Source of the DNA: Nitrospirota bacterium
Lineage (GTDB): Bacteria; Nitrospirota_A; Leptospirillia; Leptospirillales; Leptospirillaceae
Direction of reading: 5' to 3'
Length of the DNA: 64,000 bases
Assembly (NCBI GenBank): GCA_021844645.1
Contig: JAKBTA010000001.1
Location: 27,184 to 91,183 of the forward strand
Shown here in pieces: positions 6,733 to 15,084 of this stretch. The notes under the pieces were generated by a model, which was not told the DNA's origin, did no database searches, and was given only the letters and a program-made list of their open reading frames with translations. The translations under genes and the position numbers were made by a program. Position 1 is the first letter of the stretch; every line of letters starts with the position of its first letter.

Positions 6733-7308
6733 ATGGATCGGGAAGAAGGTATCAAGGACTACATCATGAAGTTCTATTATGCATGTCTTTTATACGCGAT
6801 TATCGGTTTTTCCTGGGGGTCGATCATGGGTGGAGTCGAACAGTTCAGGAACTTTGTACAGGCTGGCGCAGGAGGTCCTTCTGACCTGATCGTTCTTGGG
6901 CACACTCATATTAACCTCCTTGGATGGGTGGAGATGGCGATCTTTGGAACGATTTACTATGTGGTTCCACGGCTTTACAACTCTCCCCTCTACAGTTACA
7001 AGCTTATGAAGATCCATTTCTGGACCCATAACATCGGGCTGGTGGGAATGGTTCTCTGTTTTAGTATTGCGGGTTACAAGGGGGGAATGATCCTCCTTCA
7101 CGGTAATGTTGCTGATATCAAACCAGTGGAAGTCCCTTACATGGAACTGGTCGGTATCTTCGGAATGATGGTCCTTCTTGCAAACTTTATCTTTGCTTAC
7201 AATATTTACAACTCTGTTCAAGTCGCAAAGGGGCGCAAGAAGCTTCCATCGGAAGAGGATGCCATGATAAGCGGTCGGGTGGCTGTCAGGGCAGGAGAAT
7301 CGGTTTGA
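6733..7308 (+). CDS. Truncated CcoN-like haem-copper oxidase subunit I homologue B (four helices)
   Basis: A 191-residue membrane protein with four helices. Helix two contains LGHTHINLLGW (His57 and His59) and ends in IYYVVPRL, as in the subunit I-like family; helix three contains HFWTHNIGLVG. CuB and high-spin haem ligand regions of full CcoN are missing. The start ATG at 6733 follows AAGGAGA; the frame is open far upstream, but that part lies inside the FGE-like gene in another frame. It is similar in build to homologue A, so the pair could form a haem b-binding heterodimer. The final bases overlap the next gene (TTGA). Confidence 0.7.
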   Translation: MDREEGIKDYIMKFYYACLLYAIIGFSWGSIMGGVEQFRNFVQAGAGGPSDLIVLGHTHINLLGWVEMAIFGTIYYVVPRLYNSPLYSYKLMKIHFWTHNIGLVGMVLCFSIAGYKGGMILLHGNVADIKPVEVPYMELVGIFGMMVLLANFIFAYNIYNSVQVAKGRKKLPSEEDAMISGRVAVRAGESV

Positions 7309-7559
7309 GCCGAAAAGGGCAGTTCTTGTTCCTGTGGATACTGTTTTTGTCCATTTGGACCGGCCTGTTTTTCCCGGTCCGGGCAGATGCCTATATGCCA
7401 AGGTATGTGCATGTAACACTGGGTGTTCCCTGGATTGCCTATCTTGTCTTTTTACTAGGAGTTCTGGCGCCGCTTTTTCTATATCTGGGAGTTTCATGGT
7501 ACTGGCGTCATGAGATTGAATCCAGCGGTAAACAGGGTGATGATCAGGGCGAAGAATAG
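7305..7559 (+). CDS. Small two-helix membrane protein, unknown
   Basis: An 84-residue protein with a TTG start overlapping the stop of CcoN-like B. Helix one (about residues 7-27) could act as a signal segment with a possible cleavage site near VRADA; helix two (about residues 41-65) is followed by a Gly/Asp/Glu-rich tail. No family recognised. Translational coupling to the preceding gene suggests a role in the same complex. Confidence 0.6.
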   Translation: MSRKGQFLFLWILFLSIWTGLFFPVRADAYMPRYVHVTLGVPWIAYLVFLLGVLAPLFLYLGVSWYWRHEIESSGKQGDDQGEE

Positions 7560-7605
7560 TCTCTCTGCAAAATTCCCCTGATTCTCCTTGTCGGAAAGGT
7601 TGGCT

Positions 7606-8949
7606 ATGTCATCCTCTGTAAAAAATGCTTCACTTATTCCAATGCCCAGCATCAATAAAAATCCGTCCAAGTCCGGTGCAAAAAAGTTCTGGCGCGTTAC
7701 AACTGTCAGATATCTTGTTCAGGGTACGATTCTTGCCACTATCGCGATATTGCCCTTTACGGGTTTGTTCCGGATAGATCTTTCCACAGGGCGTTTTTTG
7801 TTGGCTGGTTATCAGATCTGGTGGAGCGACTTTTTCCTTATTTTTCCTTTCTGGCTTCTCCTGATCGCGGGAGCTGCAACAGTTTATTCCATGCTCGGAA
7901 TGGTTTTCTGCGGGTGGGCCTGTATTCAGAATACATTGTCAGAGTTTGTCGACTATCTCGTCATCAAGATACTGAAATCGAAAAAGCAAAGTCTCGGTCT
8001 TGACTCCCTGACAATAGGTGCGGATTTGAGCAAAAGCTCAAAGGCGACCCCTGTGGGATGGGTCCTTTTCGGCACCATTATTGTTCTGATGTCGATCGCT
8101 CTCGGTGTTGTCTTTGCGGGATATTTTGTCGCTCCAAAGGTCCTTTGGAACGATATCAGGACAGCCTCGAATACTCATGGAGTCTTCTTTATTATTCCAG
8201 GGATCGGGGCATTGTTTATCCTTGATCTCTTTCTGATACGTCATTACTGGTGCAATTGGGTTTGTCCGTATCCTCTCTGGCAGCACATGTTCAAAAGCGA
8301 AGCAACAATGAAAGTTGCCTTTGATGATGCGCGACGGGAGGAATGTACCGGATGTAACCTTTGCGTCAAGTCCTGCATCGTTGATATTGATCCACGAGAT
8401 ACGAAGAACTACACCCGTTGTATTAATTGTGGTGAATGTGTTGTTGCCTGTGAAGATTACTCAGGGAAAAAAAATGTCCCATCATTATTGACATTCCATT
8501 TTGACGGTTTTTCGATAGGCAAGGATGGAAAAAAACATATCAACAAGGTTTCCCCGGCACTGAACCGCTTTGCCTTGACGGCCGGTTTTACAATGATTCC
8601 CCTGACACTTTTCATTTATGGGATTTTTTCTTACATTCCGTTCCATATAACCTTTAGTCAGAACCCTGGCCAATTGACGAGCTACTCTCTTGCTATTTCT
8701 AATAAAAAGCCGGTTCCGCAAAGTTTTTTGATTCAGCAGGATGGGCTTCCTTCAGGAAGTGTCCGGATGGGAGCCGGTGAAGTGACTATTCCTGCCGGAG
8801 GAAAAAAAATAATTCCTTTTTCAATCCTTCCCAAAGAAGGCAACCTTTCGGAGGGATTGCATCCTTTCGTGATTCATGTAACTTCTTTGAACTCTAAAAA
8901 ACAGGAGCTTTCCCAGGAGGCATCTGTCTATATAACTCAAGGATTGTGA
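7606..8949 (+). CDS. ccoG: CcoG/RdxA/FixG-type ferredoxin-like membrane protein
   Basis: A 447-residue protein of the CcoG family, a membrane iron-sulfur protein that helps cbb3 oxidase assembly, proposed to reduce copper. Several helices in the first 215 residues include the family motif FCGWACIQN (about 100-108) and, later, WCNWVCPYPLW. Two [4Fe-4S] sites follow: CTGCNLCVKSC (about 247-257) and CINCGECVVAC (about 271-281). The C-terminal 110 residues form the Ig-like periplasmic domain. The ATG at 7606 is preferred to a TTG 18 bases upstream, but the ribosome site (GGAAAGG) is weak. It closes the cbb3-like cluster. Confidence 0.9.
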   Translation: MSSSVKNASLIPMPSINKNPSKSGAKKFWRVTTVRYLVQGTILATIAILPFTGLFRIDLSTGRFLLAGYQIWWSDFFLIFPFWLLLIAGAATVYSMLGMVFCGWACIQNTLSEFVDYLVIKILKSKKQSLGLDSLTIGADLSKSSKATPVGWVLFGTIIVLMSIALGVVFAGYFVAPKVLWNDIRTASNTHGVFFIIPGIGALFILDLFLIRHYWCNWVCPYPLWQHMFKSEATMKVAFDDARREECTGCNLCVKSCIVDIDPRDTKNYTRCINCGECVVACEDYSGKKNVPSLLTFHFDGFSIGKDGKKHINKVSPALNRFALTAGFTMIPLTLFIYGIFSYIPFHITFSQNPGQLTSYSLAISNKKPVPQSFLIQQDGLPSGSVRMGAGEVTIPAGGKKIIPFSILPKEGNLSEGLHPFVIHVTSLNSKKQELSQEASVYITQGL

Positions 8950-9363
8950 AATATTTTTGGGCGGTCTGTATTCATCAGTATTATTGTGCGCAGGATCCCC
9001 CCGCTTAGGCGTTGCTTGCCAGGATTGAGGAAGAGAATGCTTCTCCTTATCCGTGAAGACCCTGTGCCATGCCCTTGAGCGGTGAAACGATGCCTGCAAA
9101 CTGGTTTTCCGGTCAGGCGATGGAGCAGGGGATCTTCGGGCAGTTTGCCTCCCGTCTTGGATATAATGAGACGGTGAGCCGATTCGGCCTGTTCGACCCA
9201 ATGGCGGTTCGGTCCATCGCGAAGGTTGCCGATTCCTGCAAGGCGGACAAAAAAGCCCTGCACGTCTTTTTCAACTGATGTGGCTATTGTGGTTTTTGGG
9301 AAAAAGGACCGTGAAGCCTTCGTTTTCGTTGAAATAGTTCAATAACTGTGGTATCGTTCCGCC
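8950..9363 (+). other. 414-base spacer with one unrecognised open frame
   Basis: No terminator hairpin with a T-run, RNA gene or clear promoter was seen. Open frames exist on both strands; the plus-strand frame at 9069-9278 looks most protein-like and is listed separately. The region is plausibly the remains of a decayed gene. Confidence 0.4.
9069..9278 (+). pseudogene. Unrecognised 69-codon open frame, possible gene remnant
   Basis: The frame reads like protein (balanced composition, NWFSGQ, GYNETVSRFGLFDPMAVRSIAKV). The tail GLFDPMAVRSI followed by ALHVFFN faintly recalls the C-terminus of asparagine synthetases (GxFDPxxVRxLL, then a WxLLxFELW-type end), which would make this the last stub of a deleted gene. 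That match is weak. There is no good ribosome site, and an in-frame stop lies 15 bases before the ATG. An overlapping minus-strand frame of 108 codons also exists. The assignment is a guess. Confidence 0.25.
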
Positions 9364-9831
9364 ATGTCAGAGAAGATTATAGAATTGATTCCAGATAAAA
9401 AGGGTGCTTTATGGAGCGGTTTGTTCCATGGCGCCGCCGTTTTCATGTCTTCAGTTCTCAGTTACGATTATTATGAAAAAAGCCATACTTCTCCGCTATT
9501 TTATTTATTTTTCTTTTCATTATGGCTTGCTCTCTTTTCGGGTTTTACTTCTGTCGGTTCACAGTGCCTGCTGCTTTTTCCTCATTCCCTCAAATCAATC
9601 AGGATCGGGAATCGGTCCGTCATACTGACATGGAAAAATGGAGATGCTGACGAGATCGTCAAAAAGCTCAACTTCCAGGGAGGCCGGACATTGTTGGGGG
9701 TGTGGGGGCAAACCGTTGACAAACGGCGAATTCAGGCTGCGATCAGGCGGAACTCTTTGAAAAAGGAAGACTTTTCCTACCTCCTCTCAGAGTTTGCCCG
9801 CATTCGTGACATGGACAAGCCAAAGCCATAA
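9364..9831 (+). CDS. Membrane protein, unknown
   Basis: A 155-residue protein with two membrane helices (about residues 17-34 and 42-72) and a polar C-terminal half rich in basic residues (KRRIQAAIRRNSLKKEDF). No family is recognised. The ATG at 9364 lacks a strong ribosome site. It is followed by another small membrane protein gene and a DUF420 gene. The short-loop two-helix hairpin with a cytoplasmic domain resembles proteins that test or assemble membrane complexes, but no function can be assigned. Confidence 0.55.
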   Translation: MSEKIIELIPDKKGALWSGLFHGAAVFMSSVLSYDYYEKSHTSPLFYLFFFSLWLALFSGFTSVGSQCLLLFPHSLKSIRIGNRSVILTWKNGDADEIVKKLNFQGGRTLLGVWGQTVDKRRIQAAIRRNSLKKEDFSYLLSEFARIRDMDKPKP

Positions 9832-9843
9832 AGGGAGCAACCC

Positions 9844-10131
9844 TTGGCCCCGCCCACGGACTCAATTTCACTTCCTGTTTTAGCCAAACGTCATCCTTTT
9901 CTCACTGCGATCTTTTCATTTTGGGGATTTGGGTATACTTTTATGGTTCCCAACCTTCTTGGTGGGCATTTTCTGTTTTCATTCTTCAAGCTGGTTGGGA
10001 AAAGTCCAATGGATGCATTCATGGGATTTTCCCTGCTCTTCGGAATGGTCGGGATATTTGCTTTTGTCGTCCCATTTTCTATTTGGTATCTTGTATGTCG
10101 GGCACTGGAAAGTGGTGACCCTGTTTCGTGA
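9844..10131 (+). CDS. Small membrane protein, unknown
   Basis: A 95-residue protein with a TTG start preceded by AAGGGAG. Two long hydrophobic stretches (about residues 17-50 and 58-86) are likely helices. The start lies 12 bases after the preceding gene, and the DUF420 gene follows after 35 bases. No recognised family. Its Phe-rich helices and place beside respiratory genes suggest a membrane role only. Confidence 0.55.
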   Translation: MAPPTDSISLPVLAKRHPFLTAIFSFWGFGYTFMVPNLLGGHFLFSFFKLVGKSPMDAFMGFSLLFGMVGIFAFVVPFSIWYLVCRALESGDPVS

Positions 10132-10166
10132 TGGTTATGAAGGAGTATCTGGATAAGGAGTATTAG

Positions 10167-10781
10167 ATGCATGGCTTTTTGGGAACGAAGGCCGATTTCT
10201 GGTGGGATCTGACTGTAACAAGCGAAACGATCGTATTCAGCTTTCTTGCGGTTGGTGGATATTTTGGCAGGAAACACAAAGGAACTCGCCATCACAATAC
10301 AATGCTTCTGTCTTCCGTACTGGTTGCTGCCTGGTTCCTGATGTATATCGCGCAACAGTACATCGTCGGAATCGTAGGATTCGGTGGTCCGGATTTTGTC
10401 AAGTTTCTGATCTATTATCCCGTGATTATCTTTCATTCTCTTGTTTCTACCGCAGCGCTGGTTTTGACAGGTGTCGTCGTTTTTAACGGGTTTGTTTCAA
10501 CCGACTTCAAAGATGGTGAACGGGTTCTGGTGAAGAACCCTAAAGTGCATCAACGACTGGGGTGGGTAACGCTCATCTGTTTTATCTGTTCCATTGTGAC
10601 AGCCTATTCGGTCTATACGATGCTTTTTGTCATTTATAATCCGGCGAGGAATCCTTCCTACGGGATCAAGTCTTCGATCGGGGCCCTTTCCGGAATTGGT
10701 TCTTTCCTGATTCTCTCTCTTGTTATTCTCTTCTGGTATGTCGGAAGAGAGAAGCGAAAGAGAATGGGAACACCTTCATGA
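10167..10781 (+). CDS. DUF420 (YozB-like) membrane protein
   Basis: A 204-residue protein with about five to six membrane helices. It matches the DUF420 pattern: a His-containing loop (HKGTRHHNTMLLSS), a second conserved His (FHSLVSTAALV) and a third (KVHQRLGWVTLICF). DUF420 proteins often lie near terminal oxidases or haem A/copper insertion genes and may help oxidase assembly. The ATG at 10167 has AAGGAG eight bases upstream. Its stop overlaps the Nudix gene start (ATGA), so it is the apparent first gene of the long operon running to lptD. Confidence 0.75.
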   Translation: MHGFLGTKADFWWDLTVTSETIVFSFLAVGGYFGRKHKGTRHHNTMLLSSVLVAAWFLMYIAQQYIVGIVGFGGPDFVKFLIYYPVIIFHSLVSTAALVLTGVVVFNGFVSTDFKDGERVLVKNPKVHQRLGWVTLICFICSIVTAYSVYTMLFVIYNPARNPSYGIKSSIGALSGIGSFLILSLVILFWYVGREKRKRMGTPS

Positions 10782-11326
10782 CGGAGGCTGAAATGAATCC
10801 CCCCGATGGAGATGAGCGTTCCATTGTATTTTCGGGAAAAAGGATCTCGGTCTCTTTGTCCAGAGTCGGTTCCCTCCAGTCCGGATGGATCCATGAGTCA
10901 GTTTGTTTTGGAGAAGGAGTTGCCATTCTGCCGATTATTGATGGCAAAGTATTTTTTGTCCGGCAGTTTCGGCCTTCGGTTTCCGAGACCGTCCTTGAAT
11001 TGCCAGCCGGAAAGCTCGAAAATGGAGAGGATCCCCTGAAAGGGGCGATTCGGGAGTTGAAGGAAGAAACAGGCATTTTTGGAGGCGAGCTCTCATTGAT
11101 GGGGACGATCATGACGACTCCTGGCTTCTGCGATGAGCGGATCCATCTTTTCCTTTCGACCGGAGGTGTTCTCGGAGAAAGTCAGCCAGATGAGGATGAG
11201 GACCTTGATATTGTTTCTCTGCCACTTTCTATGATTGCCAAGTCCATTGTGAATGGATCAATCCGTGACGGAAAGACTCTTTCCGCATTTGCTCTGTATT
11301 GGTCGATCAATAAAATCGATCCATGA
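10778..11326 (+). CDS. Nudix hydrolase (ADP-ribose pyrophosphatase type)
   Basis: A 182-residue Nudix protein. The Nudix box is complete: G, five residues, E, seven residues, RELKEETGI (around residues 72-94), with the catalytic glutamates in REUxEExGU. The preceding VFFVRQFRPSV and ELPAGKLE are typical of the ADP-ribose pyrophosphatase group, which hydrolyses ADP-ribose to AMP and ribose 5-phosphate. Start and stop both overlap neighbours by four bases. The substrate is inferred from the subfamily pattern. Confidence 0.85.
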   Translation: MTEAEMNPPDGDERSIVFSGKRISVSLSRVGSLQSGWIHESVCFGEGVAILPIIDGKVFFVRQFRPSVSETVLELPAGKLENGEDPLKGAIRELKEETGIFGGELSLMGTIMTTPGFCDERIHLFLSTGGVLGESQPDEDEDLDIVSLPLSMIAKSIVNGSIRDGKTLSAFALYWSINKIDP

Positions 11327-11586
11327 CAGGGTGTCTGTCAGGGCATGATTATGTGGTCGTTGCAAAGGGTTCAATGAGTCTCGATCTCACCCTTTGCCGG
11401 CAATGTCTTGAATGTGAGGAAATCTGTCCTACAGGAGTTCTTGTTATCCCTTCCCCGGGTCGATGGATTCAAAAGGGTGGGCTCTCGATAATGGGGGTTT
11501 GCATCGCCTGCAGGTATTGTCTGACGTTCTGCCCAGACAAGGCATTGTCTCTGATCTCAAAGACCGATGGAGAGTCCTATTCATGA
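11323..11586 (+). CDS. 2[4Fe-4S] ferredoxin-like protein
   Basis: An 87-residue protein with two bacterial ferredoxin motifs: [12 protein letters not shown] (about residues 25-36) and [12 protein letters not shown] (about 60-71), each CxxCxxCxxxCP. It should carry two [4Fe-4S] clusters in the cytoplasm. The ATG at 11323 overlaps the Nudix stop, and its TGA overlaps the start of the PAS-sigma54 activator (ATGA), so translation is coupled. This close pairing suggests that the ferredoxin may report or deliver redox state to the regulator. That is inference. Confidence 0.82.
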   Translation: MTGCLSGHDYVVVAKGSMSLDLTLCRQCLECEEICPTGVLVIPSPGRWIQKGGLSIMGVCIACRYCLTFCPDKALSLISKTDGESYS

Positions 11587-12989
11587 GTTCATTTCGCGGG
11601 CGTTCTCTGGTGCCTTCTTTTCCTGAGAACAATGGAACACCGGAAGACGGAGACAAGAATGCTTCCCTGATAGATCCGGAAATTATTCTGGAGTCTCTGG
11701 AGGAAGGTGTTCTTGCAATAGGACTTGACCGTAAAATTCTTTATATGAATAAAGCTGCAAGGGAAATGTTGTCGGTCACTCCCGGACAGGAAAAAAATAT
11801 CGATTGCCAAAAGGCTCTCAAATCCTCTTCCTGTCAGACAAGATGTCTGCTGGAAAAGACCATCGCAACAGGCGAGCCGATAAGAAACCATGAAATAACG
11901 ATCTTTGACCGCTCTCACAAAATTCGTACCATTCGAGTCAATACGGCTCTGTTGAAAAGACCGGACGGGGAGTTGATTGGTGGGGTTGAGATCTTTCGTG
12001 ATGTGACGCAGATTCTCGCATTGAGGGAAGAGATCAATGGCCGTTATTCTTTTGGTCGCATAATTGGCCGTTCGCAGAAGATGCAGGAGCTTTACGATAT
12101 TCTCCCCATTATAGCGAATGGTAAATCCACGATTTTGATCGAAGGCGAGAGCGGAACAGGCAAGGAGCTTGTGGCAAATGCCATCCACGAGTCAAGCTCC
12201 CGCAAAGAAGGACCTTTTGTCAAGCTTAACTGTGCAGCTCTTTCAGAAGGTGTTCTTGAATCGGAACTCTTTGGCCATGTGAAGGGAGCTTTTACCGGAG
12301 CAGTCCAGAGCCGCCCGGGCCGTTTCGAAATCGCTTCCGGCGGGACACTCTTTCTCGATGAGATCGGGGAAATCTCTGCCTCCATGCAGGTAAAACTTCT
12401 GAGGGTTCTTCAGGAAGAAGAGTTCGAGCGGGTTGGTGGAACGCACACAATCAAGGTCGATGTTCGTGTTATCGCCGCAACTAACCGGGATTTGAAACAG
12501 GCGATGGAAAAAGGAGAGTTTCGCAAGGATCTTTACTATCGTCTGAGAGTTATTCCGATCACACTGGTTCCATTGCGAGAGCGGAAGGAGGATATTCCCC
12601 TTCTCGTCAACTCATTTATTGAGAAGTTTTCCCTGACGACGGGCAAGGAGATATCTGGAACAACTCCGGAAGCGATGAGGGTCCTTCTGAACTATTCCTG
12701 GCCAGGGAACATCAGGGAGTTGCAGAATGCAATTGAACATGCCGTTCTTCTTTCCACAGCTGGGACCATCGATCTGAAAAACCTCCCCGCCGATATCCAA
12801 ATGGGTTCTGATGAAATGCATGCTTCTGAAATTGTATTGGAAACTTCCCAGCCGCTTCGAAAAGTGAAGGATGATATGATTCGCAAAACATTGGAGATGA
12901 CCGGCGGCAATATTTCTGAAGCAGCCAGAAAGCTTGAAATTGGTCGCTCGACATTATGGCGCCGTTTAAGAGAAATGGATCTCGAATGA
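11583..12989 (+). CDS. PAS-domain sigma54-dependent transcriptional activator
   Basis: A 468-residue enhancer-binding protein. A PAS domain (about residues 28-135) contains a cysteine group, [15 protein letters not shown], seen in a class of redox-linked PAS activators. The AAA+ domain (about 150-385) has Walker A GESGTGKE, the sigma54-contact loop GAFTGA, Walker [12 protein letters not shown] and the arginine finger region REDI. A Fis-type helix-turn-helix ([22 protein letters not shown]) ends the protein. The ATG at 11583 is chosen over longer options because it overlaps the ferredoxin stop. It overlaps trpE, so it is expressed with tryptophan genes, an unusual position. The target is unknown. 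Confidence 0.88.
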   Translation: MSSFRGRSLVPSFPENNGTPEDGDKNASLIDPEIILESLEEGVLAIGLDRKILYMNKAAREMLSVTPGQEKNIDCQKALKSSSCQTRCLLEKTIATGEPIRNHEITIFDRSHKIRTIRVNTALLKRPDGELIGGVEIFRDVTQILALREEINGRYSFGRIIGRSQKMQELYDILPIIANGKSTILIEGESGTGKELVANAIHESSSRKEGPFVKLNCAALSEGVLESELFGHVKGAFTGAVQSRPGRFEIASGGTLFLDEIGEISASMQVKLLRVLQEEEFERVGGTHTIKVDVRVIAATNRDLKQAMEKGEFRKDLYYRLRVIPITLVPLRERKEDIPLLVNSFIEKFSLTTGKEISGTTPEAMRVLLNYSWPGNIRELQNAIEHAVLLSTAGTIDLKNLPADIQMGSDEMHASEIVLETSQPLRKVKDDMIRKTLEMTGGNISEAARKLEIGRSTLWRRLREMDLE

Positions 12990-14491
12990 TTCTTTCTCTT
13001 TCGAAAGACCAATTCCGGAAGTTATCCTCTGGAAAACGATTTATTCCTCTTTTTGGAGAAATTCTTTCGGATAGGATAACCCCTGTTTCGGCCTATGCAT
13101 CTCTTGATCACGCAAAATATCGATTCCTTCTCGAAAGTGTTGTCGGAGGAGAGAGCTGGGGAAGATTTTCCTATGTCGGTGGCGGTGTTCTGTACCGTTT
13201 TGAGGGTGATGTTTCGAGGGGGTTGTCTGTAACTGACCTGACTCAATCAGGCCAGGGAAAATCCTGGCACAGGGATGGTGACCTTGTTTCTTCCCTGAAA
13301 GATGAGATGAGGTCTCTGTCAGTCGATTCTGATCTTTTGCCGGTTGGTCTTGCCGCGGGTGTAGTGGGATATCTCTCGTACGATATGGTGCGTGAATTTG
13401 AGAGGTTGCCCGATATTCTTCCTCCTCAGGAAGATTTTCCTGATCTTTATTTTGTTTTTCCGGAGTTCTTTCTGGTTTTTGATCATGTTCTCGGTAAAAT
13501 CAGAATTCTTACATGGATCGATTGTGCCCAGAAAGCCGCTCCGGATGACTTGTATGAAAATGCCTGCCTCAGGTTGATGAGGCTTAGGGAATCTCTTTCA
13601 GCCCCATCCGATTCTGAGAGTTCTGCGGTTGGTTCGAGACCTCTTTCATTTAATGAAACTCCCACGTCCGAGGTTTTTGAAGAGAATGTCCTGAAAGCTA
13701 AAGAACATATAAGATCAGGGGATATTTTTCAGATCGTCCTGTCCAAGAGATTTTCCTTCCACTTTGATGGGGATCCGCTAAAGGTCTATCGTGTATTGAG
13801 GTCGATCAATCCTTCCCCTTACATGTACCTGATCCAGGATGGAGAAATGGCGATTGTCGGATCATCACCGGAACTTCTTGTCCGGGTTAAAGGAGAAAAG
13901 GTTGAGGTTCGGCCTATCGCCGGCACTGTCAGGCGGACCGGTGTTCCTGAGGAAGATGCATTGCGGCAGAAACAACTTCTGTCGGATCCCAAAGAGCTTG
14001 CGGAGCATGTCATGCTCGTTGACCTTGGACGCAATGACATCGGGCGGGTAAGCCGCCCGGGAAGTGTCCGGGTTCCGGAAATGATGGTTCTTGAGCAGTA
14101 TTCTCATGTGACCCATATCGTCTCCCATGTAGAGGGGCTTCTTTCGGAGCAGAACGATGCCTTCAGCGTCATTCGCGCAACGTTTCCAGCGGGAACCCTT
14201 TCCGGAGCTCCTAAAATCAAGGCGATGGAAATTATTGAAAAGCTGGAGACGATGCGCAGGGGACCTTATGCCGGAGCGGTCGGGACGATCTCGTTTTCCG
14301 GGGACTGCGATCTGGCCATTGCGATCCGGTCTATTTTTATTCGTGGAAAAAATGCGTTTCTTCAGGCAGGGGCCGGGATTGTCGCAGACTCGATCCCCCG
14401 CAATGAAGATCAGGAAGTGGCGGCGAAGGCTGCGGCGATGATGGAAGCCTTACGCATTGCTAACGGGGAAAGAGGCTCATGGCTTTTTTGA
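12986..14491 (+). CDS. trpE: Anthranilate synthase component I
   Basis: A 501-residue protein that converts chorismate to anthranilate using ammonia from TrpG. The N-terminal domain has LLES at residues 48-51, the tryptophan feedback site. The chorismate-binding domain (about 225-490) has [43 protein letters not shown] and [12 protein letters not shown]. The ATG at 12986 overlaps the stop of the sigma54 activator; trpG begins 13 bases before its stop. The length fits the family. No trp leader peptide or attenuator is visible, because the gene starts inside the preceding one. Confidence 0.96.
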   Translation: MILSLSKDQFRKLSSGKRFIPLFGEILSDRITPVSAYASLDHAKYRFLLESVVGGESWGRFSYVGGGVLYRFEGDVSRGLSVTDLTQSGQGKSWHRDGDLVSSLKDEMRSLSVDSDLLPVGLAAGVVGYLSYDMVREFERLPDILPPQEDFPDLYFVFPEFFLVFDHVLGKIRILTWIDCAQKAAPDDLYENACLRLMRLRESLSAPSDSESSAVGSRPLSFNETPTSEVFEENVLKAKEHIRSGDIFQIVLSKRFSFHFDGDPLKVYRVLRSINPSPYMYLIQDGEMAIVGSSPELLVRVKGEKVEVRPIAGTVRRTGVPEEDALRQKQLLSDPKELAEHVMLVDLGRNDIGRVSRPGSVRVPEMMVLEQYSHVTHIVSHVEGLLSEQNDAFSVIRATFPAGTLSGAPKIKAMEIIEKLETMRRGPYAGAVGTISFSGDCDLAIAIRSIFIRGKNAFLQAGAGIVADSIPRNEDQEVAAKAAAMMEALRIANGERGSWLF

Positions 14492-15084
14492 TGATTGATA
14501 ACTATGACTCCTTCACCTTCAATCTGGTTCAGTATTTTTGGGAGCTGGGTGTTGACATGGATGTTGTGAGAAATGATCAGGTTGATTCAGACTGGATCCT
14601 TTCTCGCGACTATGAGGGGATTGTGCTTTCACCCGGTCCGGGTTCTCCGAAAGATTCAGGAGTTTGTCGGGAGGTTGCTTTCAATCTTTCTGCAAAGATT
14701 CCAATCTTTGGTGTTTGTCTTGGGCATCAGGTCATCGGAGAAGTTTTTGGAGGAACGGTGGATCGTGCTCCCAGGCTCATGCATGGAAAAACTTCTCCGA
14801 TTGTTCACCATGGTGAAGGATTATTTCTTGGTATACCTGTTCCATTTGAGGCCACCCGTTACCACTCCCTGGTGATTCTGCCTGAAACAATGCCAAAGGA
14901 GCTTCTTGTGACCGCATGGACAGAGGAAGGCGAAATCATGGGTGTCCGACACGTTGATCGTCCGGTCTGGGGGGTTCAGTTTCACCCGGAATCCATCTTG
15001 ACGAAAGAAGGCAAGTCTATTCTGGAGAACTTCCTCAGGATGGCGAAATCCTTTCAGTCAGACAAGTTGTGCCAGGAGAAATGA
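14479..15084 (+). CDS. trpG: Anthranilate synthase component II (glutamine amidotransferase)
   Basis: A 201-residue class I glutamine amidotransferase supplying ammonia to TrpE. It has DNYDSFTFNLVQY at the N-terminus, the PGPGSP oxyanion loop, the nucleophile Cys80 in GVCLGHQ, and QFHPES (about 168-173) with the catalytic His and Glu. The start overlaps the trpE end and the stop overlaps the trpD start. The same protein may also serve 4-amino-4-deoxychorismate synthase (PabA), as in many bacteria with a single copy; no pabB is in the window. Confidence 0.95.
   Translation: MAFLMIDNYDSFTFNLVQYFWELGVDMDVVRNDQVDSDWILSRDYEGIVLSPGPGSPKDSGVCREVAFNLSAKIPIFGVCLGHQVIGEVFGGTVDRAPRLMHGKTSPIVHHGEGLFLGIPVPFEATRYHSLVILPETMPKELLVTAWTEEGEIMGVRHVDRPVWGVQFHPESILTKEGKSILENFLRMAKSFQSDKLCQEK

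Noticed and set aside
8937..9263. 108-codon minus-strand frame after ccoG
   Set aside because: It has no ribosome site or family resemblance; the plus-strand frame at 9069 looks more protein-like, though both may be non-coding.
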